Assembly (NCBI RefSeq): GCF_001431315.2
Contig: NZ_LKHV02000001.1
Coordinates: 1,488,001 to 1,552,000 of the forward strand
Reading direction: 5' to 3'
DNA: 64,000 nt
Origin: Candidatus Berkiella cookevillensis
GTDB lineage: Bacteria; Pseudomonadota; Gammaproteobacteria; Berkiellales; Berkiellaceae
Both the position numbers and the translations under genes were made by a program. The notes under the pieces were generated by a model. That model had not been told where the DNA came from. It saw nothing but the letters and a program-made list of their open reading frames with translations, and ran no database searches. Shown here piece by piece: positions 1 through 8,700 of this stretch. Numbering within the stretch: the stretch's first letter is position 1; every line of letters begins with the position of its first letter.

Positions 1-672
1 TTAATACTACGACGTTATAAAAATAAAACCCCTATTGTAGAATATTTAAGCCAAACATTAAGTAAAGCTGAGCTTGAATCCGTCAATGAAATTTATGAAA
101 TGCTTAAGCCTTTACCACTTGAAACATTAGTACCATTATTTGATATTAGTTTACCAGCTTTCTCTGAAAACTCGCTTGAAAAAAGAAATGTGATTTACAA
201 TCACATTGAAGCACTTTCTCAGACATTAATGCCCTCATTATTCCGTTTTGCCTTGCTCACACTTCTCGGTAAAAAATTGACAGACAGTACACGCATATCA
301 GATAGACCTAAATACTATTCTCTGGATTCAGTCCGAGAAGAAATTGCAATTCTGTTTGCCTTTGTCACAAATTATAGTTATAGCAATGAATCTCAAAGAA
401 ATGAACATTTCACAAATATTGTTAAAATCCTACTATCTGAACCTATAGAGAAACCCAACATCAAGACTTTTAAAGCGATTCAATTTAGAAATACTTTAGA
501 AAAGCTTAATAAATTAACACCAGAATTAAAAGAAAAAATAATTTCTTCCTGTGTTGAATTAGTGTTATCTGATAACCATGTTAAAATACAAGAAGCAGAA
601 ATAATACGTGTGATTTCAGGATGTCTAGACAGTCCAATGCCTCCTCTTCTCACGGAACAAATAAAAAAATAA
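1..672 (+). CDS. C-terminal part of an M48-type metallopeptidase-like protein (5' end outside window)
   Basis: The reading frame is open from the first base, so the gene begins upstream; an internal ATG at 100 is probably not the true start. The visible 223 residues are helical. The last 70 or so (roughly NKLTPELKEKII...VKIQEAEIIRVI...PMPPLL) resemble the TerB-like tail that follows the membrane peptidase domain in some M48 family proteins of gammaproteobacteria, recalled from family knowledge. The HExxH catalytic region would lie outside the window and cannot be checked. The next gene starts 9 bp downstream on the same strand, so the two may be co-transcribed. The family call is tentative; that this is the 3' part of a real gene is much surer. 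Confidence 0.55.
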   Translation, partial: LILRRYKNKTPIVEYLSQTLSKAELESVNEIYEMLKPLPLETLVPLFDISLPAFSENSLEKRNVIYNHIEALSQTLMPSLFRFALLTLLGKKLTDSTRISDRPKYYSLDSVREEIAILFAFVTNYSYSNESQRNEHFTNIVKILLSEPIEKPNIKTFKAIQFRNTLEKLNKLTPELKEKIISSCVELVLSDNHVKIQEAEIIRVISGCLDSPMPPLLTEQIKK

Positions 673-681
673 TGAATAAAG

Positions 682-2055
682 ATGAAAACAAAGAATAATA
701 ATTTTAATATCGCCATCATTGGCGCAGGTTTTTCTGGTAGTACCTTAGCGATACAACTCAAAAAAATAGCCACCACAGCAATAAGAATTGCGCTTATCAA
801 TGATAGCTCGCAAATAAATCGAGGTCTTGCCTATTCAACTTCTGAGCAGTACCACCTTCTCAATGTTCCTGCAGGAAAAATGAGTGCATTTGAAGATCAT
901 GCAGACGATTTTGTATCTTGGCTAAAAGAACATGAGAATTGCAAGATGGGTGGAGAGAATATATCTGAACAATTTTTCCCACGAAAATTGTATGGCACTT
1001 ATCTAGAATCTCGATTTACAGAAACCCTTAAAGATAAGCATATGCCTGCACATATTGAAAGCATAAGCGCCCAAGCAATACAATTATGCAAGAAAGAAAA
1101 TCAATATCATATCACATTGAACAATGCTGAAACACTCATCGCAGACAAACTTATATTAGCCATTGGCAATCCAAAACCAATCAATGTATTGAAAAACTAT
1201 GGTCTTGAGCAACATAAAAACTATCTTATCGATCCTTGGAGTTTTAATCAAATTAAAGCCATTCCAACAACAGCACCTATTGTTATCATTGGTACAGGGT
1301 TAACGGCTATTGATATTCTACTTTCACTACAAAATCAAAAACATGCAGGAAAAATATATTTATTATCTAGACATAGCTTGTTACCTAAAGTGCATGAGCC
1401 TTATACGCCTTTGCCAGCACAAATACTTTCCGATCATTTTAAAACCCCCAAACATGCGCTTGCCTATATTCGTCATAAAATAAAATCAGAAAATTTAAAT
1501 TGGCGCGCAGTTGTTGATTCCTTACGTCCTATTACACAAAATATTTGGCTACAATGGAATCATGACGATAGAGTAAAATTTATGCGTCATTTAAAATCAT
1601 TCTGGGAAGTGCATCGACATAGAATTGCGCCTCAAGTCAATGCCACGCTTCAGGCAATGCTTTCAAGTGGCCAAGCACAAGTAATAAATGCAAAGTTATC
1701 AGCCATTACACAAAGTACAAATAATTTTAAACTTAGTTTAAATAAAAAACATGATAAAGCATCAATATTGATTGATGCAGGATATATTATTAATAGTACC
1801 GGGCCTAATTATCTCTCTTTATATGATACTGCGCTGTTTCAATCGCTTGTCCAACAAAATCTTATCACATGGGATCCACTCAAGTTGGGGTTCGCTGTAG
1901 ATAATGATTTTCAATTATTATCTACAAGTGGCATAGCATCAAAAAACTTATTTGCAGCTGGCCCACTCTGTAAAGCACTTCTCTGGGAGATAACCGCTGT
2001 ACCTGATATTCGAATACAAATAAAAAAATTAGCCAATGTTTTGATTGATTGCTAG
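682..2055 (+). CDS. FAD/NAD(P)-binding oxidoreductase-like protein
   Basis: This 457-residue protein starts with a dinucleotide-binding fold (IIGAGFSGSTLA, residues about 12-23). It then has the RGLAYST...HLLNVPAGKMSAF block typical of the FAD-NAD(P)-binding (NAD_binding_9 / YdhS-like) family. A second Rossmann signature, VIIGTGLTAID, lies near residues 200-210, and an INSTGPNY motif near residue 370. The architecture suggests a flavoprotein related to class B monooxygenases; the substrate is unknown. It follows the preceding gene by 9 bp and is probably in the same transcript. No membrane segment or signal peptide is seen. Family assignment is good; the reaction is not known. Confidence 0.8.
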   Translation: MKTKNNNFNIAIIGAGFSGSTLAIQLKKIATTAIRIALINDSSQINRGLAYSTSEQYHLLNVPAGKMSAFEDHADDFVSWLKEHENCKMGGENISEQFFPRKLYGTYLESRFTETLKDKHMPAHIESISAQAIQLCKKENQYHITLNNAETLIADKLILAIGNPKPINVLKNYGLEQHKNYLIDPWSFNQIKAIPTTAPIVIIGTGLTAIDILLSLQNQKHAGKIYLLSRHSLLPKVHEPYTPLPAQILSDHFKTPKHALAYIRHKIKSENLNWRAVVDSLRPITQNIWLQWNHDDRVKFMRHLKSFWEVHRHRIAPQVNATLQAMLSSGQAQVINAKLSAITQSTNNFKLSLNKKHDKASILIDAGYIINSTGPNYLSLYDTALFQSLVQQNLITWDPLKLGFAVDNDFQLLSTSGIASKNLFAAGPLCKALLWEITAVPDIRIQIKKLANVLIDC

Positions 2056-2135
2056 AGGCCATATTCTGCAACAATCAAGCAACCAAGTCAGAAGAAGAGT
2101 GGCTGCAAAAGACACAACCACTTTCAAGGCATCTT

Positions 2136-2918
2136 TTAGATAAAACGCACGCCTTCTAATCGATCTTGTAATATCTGCGCATACTGTAAATCCAGCGCTT
2201 CCTGTCTTGCTTTTTCTGAATCTTCATGTGTTATTTCTGCTTGTAGTTGTCTAGCAAATTCTTCATCATTTATAAACATTTGTAGTCGCTCAACTGCACT
2301 AAACCGTAGAAAAGAAGAAGACGTTAACACTTCTTCATCGCTTGAAGAATCATCAAAAGATGGTGGAGTATCCTCATCTAACAGAGCGATTAAATCTTCA
2401 AAATCAAAACTAGGAGGCATTAAATCTAAGGCGCATGCTTCATTTAATTTATCTAAAATCCTTTCTAAATGCTTCGCAGTAGAATTGTGTTTATTCAAAT
2501 TATTTTCTTCAAGACACGAGATATAGAACTGTTCTCGATCATTTCTAAAATCTTCTAGTTCTCTTCTGCCTTGCTCTAAAATATCTGGATGTTGTCCCAA
2601 AAATGTCTGAATATCTGCATTGGATTCAGCAAATCCAGCTTCCTCTGCAGCAGCGACAAATATCCGTACTGCAAATGAAGCATCAATGCCTTTATTTTGA
2701 TCATAATCAATATTGGCTCTGGTGTGAGGACACTCAAAAGCTTGGCCTACAGGAGAATAATTCTCAATATCAGTATTTGCAAACAATGGTATTCTCATGA
2801 GCAAATCTGCTTGTATTTCTTCCTGCGCGTACGAAAGTAAACTATATTGCGCTGTTAAATCATAGTTAATTTGAGTTGTAAACAGTTCTAGCAAATCGTT
2901 AAATTGTTCTTGGTTCAT
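2136..2918 (-). CDS. Hypothetical protein with tandem MIU/UIM-like C-terminal motifs
   Basis: This 260-residue acidic soluble protein matches no family I recognise. The C-terminal 45 residues contain NDEEFARQLQAE (about residues 217-228) and, after a short helix-forming linker, ALDLQYAQILQDRLE (about 241-255). Both resemble the D-x-x-x-A-x-x-L-Q pattern of eukaryotic ubiquitin-interacting MIU helices. A Ser/Asp-rich low-complexity stretch (DDSSSDEEV, about residue 190) precedes them. No signal peptide or membrane segment is seen. It is transcribed alone, convergent with the gene ending at 2055 and divergent from the L,D-transpeptidase. A role as a secreted, ubiquitin-binding effector is inference from the motif only. 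Confidence 0.75.
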   Translation of the reverse strand: MNQEQFNDLLELFTTQINYDLTAQYSLLSYAQEEIQADLLMRIPLFANTDIENYSPVGQAFECPHTRANIDYDQNKGIDASFAVRIFVAAAEEAGFAESNADIQTFLGQHPDILEQGRRELEDFRNDREQFYISCLEENNLNKHNSTAKHLERILDKLNEACALDLMPPSFDFEDLIALLDEDTPPSFDDSSSDEEVLTSSSFLRFSAVERLQMFINDEEFARQLQAEITHEDSEKARQEALDLQYAQILQDRLEGVRFI

Positions 2919-3157
2919 TGAAAAATCCTATACATTATTTCAAAATTTACGGCGATTATAATATTAATTATTCATAATAAAAAAAGATAAGCGATAAACG
3001 ATTGAATCAACAGAGCAAACGGTATATTTTTACAGGCAGAAATACACAGTTGCGCTTTTTATTTCTTTGTTTTTTTTGAACCCATCTCTTCTTTATCCTG
3101 TCATAACAACAAATGTAAAAAAATTTTCGTTTATGTATAAGATAAGTGAGGTCTGAT

Positions 3158-3835
3158 ATGTTGAAATATATAGCATTTATTTGCTGCTTGGGGCTTATGC
3201 TTCCCGTAGCGCAAGCAAAAACCTATGGTCAGAAGTTGTGTGGAAATCCCAAATATGACTGTATCAGAACAAAACCAGGTGATAATTGGCATAAATTATT
3301 TCCAGATGCTCGTGAACGTGAAATTGTTCGAAAAGTAAACAGAATGAATGTTAATTTAACCTCTGGAACGACAATAGCAATTCCCAAAAACTTACATTCT
3401 GTTAATTATCTATCACTTTCCCCCTTTCCTAACCAAATCAACCCTCAAAATTCATCTCTTATAAAAGTAGATCTAAGTAATTTGGCCTGGGGTGCTTACG
3501 ATGCAAGTGGCAGACTGGTCAATTGGGGGCCTGTTTCTGGAGGACAAAACTATTGTGCAGACGTTAAGCGTGGTTGCAACACAATAACGGGTACTTTTAA
3601 AGTTCAGCGTAAGCAAGGCGCTGCTTGTAAATCCAGTAAATATCCACTTCCCAAAGGCGGTGCACCAATGCCTTATTGCATGCATTTTCATGGCGGCTAT
3701 GCCCTACATGGATCAAACACAGTTCCAGGCTATAATGCCAGCCATGGCTGTGTAAGAATGTTTACAGAAGATGCTCAATGGTTAAACCAATCTTTTGTAC
3801 GGGTTGGAACAACTATCGTTAAAGTATTTAGATAA
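3158..3835 (+). CDS. Exported L,D-transpeptidase (YkuD family)
   Basis: The product is 225 residues. An N-terminal signal peptide (MLKYIAFICCLGLMLPVAQA, cleavage after about residue 20) is followed by a LysM-like segment (KPGDNWHKLF...NLTSGTTIAIP). The YkuD catalytic core includes HFHGGYALHG and SHGCVRM with the nucleophilic Cys near residue 197. Such enzymes make 3-3 cross-links or attach proteins to peptidoglycan in the periplasm. I chose ATG 3158 rather than the GTG at 3146 because AGTGAGG (3145-3151) lies 7 bp before it and the signal peptide then starts cleanly. A strong terminator follows. The gene is monocistronic. Which cross-link it forms is not visible from sequence. Confidence 0.88.
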   Translation: MLKYIAFICCLGLMLPVAQAKTYGQKLCGNPKYDCIRTKPGDNWHKLFPDAREREIVRKVNRMNVNLTSGTTIAIPKNLHSVNYLSLSPFPNQINPQNSSLIKVDLSNLAWGAYDASGRLVNWGPVSGGQNYCADVKRGCNTITGTFKVQRKQGAACKSSKYPLPKGGAPMPYCMHFHGGYALHGSNTVPGYNASHGCVRMFTEDAQWLNQSFVRVGTTIVKVFR

Positions 3836-3867
3836 ACACCTTCTCAGTTCTATCCACAGAGCGAATA

Positions 3868-3897
3868 AAAGGCTAAAGCATAGGTTTTAGCCTTTTT
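3868..3897 (+). terminator. Rho-independent terminator after the L,D-transpeptidase gene
   Basis: A perfect 10-bp stem (AAAGGCTAAA / TTTAGCCTTT) with an 8-nt loop is followed immediately by a run of T. It lies about 33 bp after the stop codon and isolates the following Fur-type promoter from upstream transcription. Confidence 0.85.
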
Positions 3898-3949
3898 TCT
3901 TTCTCTCTCAAACAAAGTTAACCAACCAATATCTTATAAACATCGATGC

Positions 3950-3978
3950 TTTACATTGATAATAAGAATCATTATCAT
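3950..3978 (+). promoter_or_regulatory. Sigma70-type promoter with an overlapping Fur box
   Basis: TTTACA (3950-3955) and TATCAT (3973-3978) each match the -35 and -10 consensus at five of six positions and are separated by exactly 17 bp. Between them, 3958-3976 reads GATAATAAGAATCATTATC, which matches the classical 19-bp Fur consensus at 17 of 19 positions. A repressor bound there would block RNA polymerase. The first gene of the operon starts 29 bp after the -10. Iron-dependent repression is inferred. Confidence 0.85.
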
Positions 3979-4007
3979 CTTTTCTTTTTTTAAAGAGCTT
4001 ACTCACT

Positions 4008-4226
4008 ATGAACACAGCATTAAAAGTATTAAATCAAACAGAAATAGAACAAGTGCAAGGAGGAAATTTATTCTTTTATCTATTAGAATTACCCCACATT
4101 ATAATGGGACTTAGAGAGTTCGTTAACTATGCAATTGGCCGAGGCATAAATGGCTGTGAAAATATTGATGAGTCCGATTATATAACGCAAGGATTTTGTA
4201 GTTTACTAGGCACTAATAATGAATAA
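4008..4226 (+). CDS. Small double-glycine-leader peptide, class II microcin-like precursor
   Basis: This 72-residue protein begins with a textbook double-glycine leader: LNQTEIEQVQGG (residues 8-19) matches the L-x-x-x-E-[LI]-x-x-[VI]-x-GG pattern cleaved by peptidase-containing ABC exporters. The predicted mature part (residues 20-72) is 53 residues. It has a hydrophobic N-terminal half (NLFFYLLELPHIIMG), a Gly-rich segment and two cysteines (C50 and C64) that could form a disulfide. It is first in an operon with the KdsB-like gene (8-bp overlap) behind the Fur-box promoter; iron-regulated synthesis with a double-glycine leader is also seen in colicin V/microcin systems. No dedicated exporter or immunity gene is in the window. 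Antibacterial activity is inferred; a secreted signal or host-directed peptide is possible. Confidence 0.65.
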   Translation: MNTALKVLNQTEIEQVQGGNLFFYLLELPHIIMGLREFVNYAIGRGINGCENIDESDYITQGFCSLLGTNNE

Positions 4227-5004
4227 AGCATCAACTTATGTTGTCATTCCTGCGCGCTATCAATCAAGCCGCTTTCCAGGCAAACCCCTAGCCCCTATTT
4301 TAGGGGTTAGCATGCTAGAACGTGTATGGCGTATAGCAACGCATACGCAATTTTCACACAATGTCTGGATAGCAACGGATGATGATAGAATTCAGAGTCA
4401 TGCCTTATCATTTCAGGCAAATGTGATTATGACACCCGAAGCCTGTCGCAATGGAACTGAGCGTGTTTATGAAGCTGTAAAAGCGTTTGCTGCGCCTAAC
4501 AGTATTGTGGTGAGCTTACAAGGTGATGCTGTCTTAACCCCTCCTTGGGTCATTGATGCCTTGATTAAAGCCTTAGAAACAGATCCAAGTGTTGGTATTG
4601 CAACCCCCGCACAAGCTGTTACAGGTGACTCTATTGCCAAATTTCTTGAACAAAAAAAGATTAGCCCATCAACAGGAACAACCGTTACTTTTGATTTACA
4701 GCATCGTGCGCTCTATTTTTCAAAACAAGTAATACCTTATGCGCATAGTGCACACCAAATCTTACACAGACATATTGGCATGTACGCTTATCGCTTCGAT
4801 GCGCTTGAAAAATTACAAGCACTACCCCCTTCTCCATTAGAAGAAGTCGAAAAGCTAGAACAATTACGTGCCTTAGAAAACAATATTCCAATCAAAATTG
4901 CTGTTGTTGATTATAAAGGACGAACACATGCGTCTGTTGACAGTCCTAAAGATGTTCCATGGGTTGAGCAATTAATCTCTGAAGAAGGCGAATTAGTTTT
5001 ATGA
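4219..5004 (+). CDS. kdsB: 3-deoxy-manno-octulosonate cytidylyltransferase (CMP-Kdo synthetase) family
   Basis: This 261-residue protein has the length and motifs of KdsB, which activates Kdo with CTP for lipopolysaccharide core synthesis in the cytoplasm. Visible blocks are the CTP-binding PARYQSSRFPGKPL (about 11-24), NGTERVYEA in place of the usual SGTDR block, QGD near residue 101, HIGMYAYR, and LEEVEKLEQLRALE near the C-terminus. The usual QGDEP reads QGDAV here, so the acidic residue after the Asp is lost; activity or sugar specificity may differ. The ATG overlaps the end of the small peptide gene by 8 bp and its stop overlaps the next ATG, giving strong translational coupling. It may be a paralogue of the housekeeping kdsB. 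Confidence 0.82.
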   Translation: MNKASTYVVIPARYQSSRFPGKPLAPILGVSMLERVWRIATHTQFSHNVWIATDDDRIQSHALSFQANVIMTPEACRNGTERVYEAVKAFAAPNSIVVSLQGDAVLTPPWVIDALIKALETDPSVGIATPAQAVTGDSIAKFLEQKKISPSTGTTVTFDLQHRALYFSKQVIPYAHSAHQILHRHIGMYAYRFDALEKLQALPPSPLEEVEKLEQLRALENNIPIKIAVVDYKGRTHASVDSPKDVPWVEQLISEEGELVL

Positions 5005-5657
5005 GCAGTGTAACGCTCTACTTATACCGACACGGCAATACTTTTGAAGCAGGCGACAAAGTTGTTCAGGTGGGACTCAAATCTGATCTTCCTTTAACAA
5101 CCGTTGGAAAGCAACAAGCAGAGAGCTTTGGTGCTTATTTACAAAAATCTAGCATATCACCAAATAGCATTTTCAGTGGCCAACTCCAAAGACAAACAGA
5201 ATCTGCTCATATTCTGCAAAGCTATTTCCCGCAGACAATACTAAAAACCCACGTTCAAGCATTGGATGAAATAGATTATGGTTTGTGGGAAGGATTAACG
5301 GCGAATGAAATTACTGAAAATTGGGAACATCAAGCACAATGCTGGCATACTCAAGCAATATGGCCTAATGACATATTCAAGCAATCACGAGAATATCACC
5401 TACAACACATTACCGAATTTCTAACTGCACTTTATAACAAGCAAGGTGAGAAAAACGCTCCCGTTATTGTAGTTTCTAGTAATGGCATCATTCGGCTTTT
5501 TTTATATTTCTCAAACTTATGGGAAAATATTTGTGCAACCAGCGCAATGAATAATTATAAAGTGGGCACAGGGAATTTCTGTAAAGTACAATTGCACGAA
5601 AATAATATAATTACGATTGACGAATGGAATGTGAATCCCGCAAAAAGATTAAGCTAA
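5001..5657 (+). CDS. Histidine phosphatase / phosphoglycerate-mutase-like protein lacking one catalytic His
   Basis: The 218-residue product carries the RHG signature near the N-terminus (LYRHGNT, residues 8-14) and the acidic-loop block DEIDYGLWEG near residue 95. At the second catalytic histidine, where the family reads V-S-H-G-G, this protein reads VSSNG (about residue 156). The His that normally completes the active site is therefore missing. It may be inactive, or use another residue. It is the third gene of the Fur-box operon, with its ATG overlapping the kdsB stop by 4 bp. The ORF ends 48 bp before the convergent giant gene. Confidence 0.78.
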   Translation: MSSVTLYLYRHGNTFEAGDKVVQVGLKSDLPLTTVGKQQAESFGAYLQKSSISPNSIFSGQLQRQTESAHILQSYFPQTILKTHVQALDEIDYGLWEGLTANEITENWEHQAQCWHTQAIWPNDIFKQSREYHLQHITEFLTALYNKQGEKNAPVIVVSSNGIIRLFLYFSNLWENICATSAMNNYKVGTGNFCKVQLHENNIITIDEWNVNPAKRLS

Positions 5658-5704
5658 ATTCACATTCAACGTTGACCAGTCTGACATGCGTTGTATTACT
5701 TCAA

Positions 5705-8700
5705 TTACCACCAACCTTTCTTGGGAGCTACCGCATTTGAACTAGATGATGATTGTGTGGGATTGCATGCTGCCAAAAGTCCATCCAGATTTTTATCTTG
5801 CTTGAATTTTTCTTTCAATGCATCTCGTTCTTCTGGGCTTTTATCTTGAAGATGCTGAGCAAGCTCTTTATATTTTGTTATTTTATCGTCACCCTCAGCA
5901 TTTACTGTTTTCCCAGCCAACAACTCAATAACTCCACAAACATCTGCATAATTAGCAGCTGTGCTTGAAAATATGGCACACATAACAGGAGATAAACCGT
6001 CTTTATTTTCAACAATTTTCAAACCATTGGCGCCTAGATTTGCTCCAAAAACACTATAAATACCATCGTAAAGCTTTCCAGAAATATTCCAACTACCGCC
6101 ACGAGGTACTTTCAAATCTTCGCAATTCTCAATCGCATTTAGCACATCCAAACGCCCATTTTTAGCCAATACATGCAAGACCGTCTCTCCATTGTCATTC
6201 AAGGCATTACATTGGGCTTTCCCTTCTGCAGTCTTTAATAATCCCACAACAAGATCTGCTATCTTATCAATGAGAACGATTTCGTGCAAAACAGCCCCAT
6301 TAAACAAGTCGTGCTCAAAATCTTTATTCACTAAATCTCTGATTAAGCCCTGATTAAAAGGCGTAGCATCTCTATTCAAAACCTCTTGCAATAATGACTT
6401 TGCCCGAGGCGATTTTTTCATATTCTCCCAAAGTTCTGAATTTAAAATTTTTTTTGAATAAACTAATGTTTCATTTTTCTTCAAACACTGCAGGAAAACT
6501 TCGCAAAGTACATCATTTGGATTAGCACTACGGTTGCCACATTCTTCAGATAAAACCCTATTTATTTGAGCCTCTTTGCTTTCTTCAGAATTAGGTGTAT
6601 GGGAGATCTTTTTAATAATTTCTTTGGCCAAATCATAGCGCTGCAATGTCGATTTTTCTATCAAGGAACCAGCATCTTTTTTATTGGCCTCTGATATTTG
6701 CCTCAATTGATTTTCGAGTACATTTAATTTTTCTTGAGCATCTGGTTCTGCAATCGATAACCGACTTAAATCAGCATGAATTTCTTTCAATGCTTTTTTA
6801 AATGAAGCTGAATTTACTTTGGAAAAAAACACCCCACCAAAATAAGCTCCTAATTTAGTATTATATCCTAACATTTCATTTTTATATATTGCCTTGACAT
6901 ATTTATCAATCTGTCTTGAAAGTTGAATATATTGCTGTATGATTCCATCATCATTCAAAAGCTTTGTAACATCGGAAGGAATCGGTTTTCCTAAAAAATC
7001 ATAACGACCAGTACCAACCATTGTGGCAGCACCAAACTCACCATCCGCAGCCATTACCTCTGTAATCCACTTTTTCTCTTTGCCTTCTTTCAAAAGCTTT
7101 TGCACCTCTTTTAAAATTTTTCCATATTTTCTGCTCGTTGCGCCAAGCTCTTCTGGGTATTGGCTCACGAGTCTTGAGATGGTTTCTAATTGATAATTAT
7201 GCATCTTTTGATCGACCGTGTTAATTTGCACACTATTGTTGTGAATCAGATCATTAATAAATGCCTCTTCCATTTTATATTGATATATTGCTTTCATTTT
7301 GAAGACTGCAATGATTTCTGTTTTTATGTCATCAGGATAATCAGCATTTTCTTGTACATGCTTGATAAATGCGGCTGATTTTTCTTCAAATGCACGAAGT
7401 AGTTCAGGATGAGAAGGAGCATACAACAATCGCATACCAATTTCATTTAAATCTAAAAACTGCATTGAGGTAGACATTAATGTATCCGTCATTCTCTCAG
7501 TTGATATACCTCTACTTAAAAAATAATTTTCAAAATCAAACCAATAGGGATTATTAAATTTATGCGCTCTTTTAGAACTGTCTACCCCCCCAACATAAGA
7601 TGTCTCTGGATACCACATTTGTTTTTTAGGTTGAAATTCTAGATTTGGGTAGCGTTTTGATAATTGCATATATTCTTTTTTATTGTCATTATCTCTAACC
7701 CAAATATAGCGCTCCCCCTCAGAATCGGTTGTGAGAAGCTTTATGCGACGACTTACATTTGTTGTATCTAGCTTCATTTCTTTAAACCAGTCACCCAATA
7801 GTTTCTGCTTTTCCGGATCATTAGGATTAAAGTAAATCTCATAGATATCTTTTTTTAACAAGAAATACAACTGCTTTGTTAAATTAGAATCTGCAGCCAT
7901 TTTAAGTTTACACTCAGTAAAGAAATTTTGGATTTTCAACGTATCAGCATCGCTAAATTGTGCGTTCGTTTTCAACTTTAAAAAAATAGGTCCATACTCA
8001 CTTTCAAAATCCTCTGTCGACTTCCCCAAGGCTGTCAAAAATGCCTGCTTTGTTCTTGTATAACCTTTAGGAAAATCATTTTTATCATATTTATCGTTTA
8101 CCAAAAAGTAAGAGACATTGTCTGCAACATTAGAATTTGCAGAAAATATGTTAAATAGGGTTGTTGTTTGAAAAGAGGGCAGATTGTCAGCAAACAAGTA
8201 TTCTATAGCATCTGCTCTATTAAACTCTATAGAAGCGCGACCTGCTTCCTTTATAAATCGGCTGGTCTGCGCTATTTTGTAAGAATCTTGCCCGTTATTG
8301 GAATGATCACTTAAATTACCCTTCATGGTGCCATGGCCACCCACCACAGACATAACCTTCTGTTTGGTGGTTGGCTCAAAAGTTGGTATTGTAGGCTGAA
8401 ATGCTTCCCTATAATCTGCATCTGCTAACAGAATAAAAGCATCGGCAACTGTGCTTGGCATTTCTTCGTAAGTGAAAGCAATGCTTTGACCATAAATTGG
8501 CAAGTTATAATTTGCTGTCCATCCTAGATAACCGTCTTTAACATTTCCAAGACCGGCTCGGCCTTCAACAGGATCATAGGCTAATAATTTTGTCTTTAAC
8601 TGTATCTCGTTATTTCTTATTTTTTTAAGCGCTGCGATTATGTTCTGTTGTTCAATAGCTTGATTCTGCTTAAGCGCTGTGGTTATTTCTTTTTGTTCAA

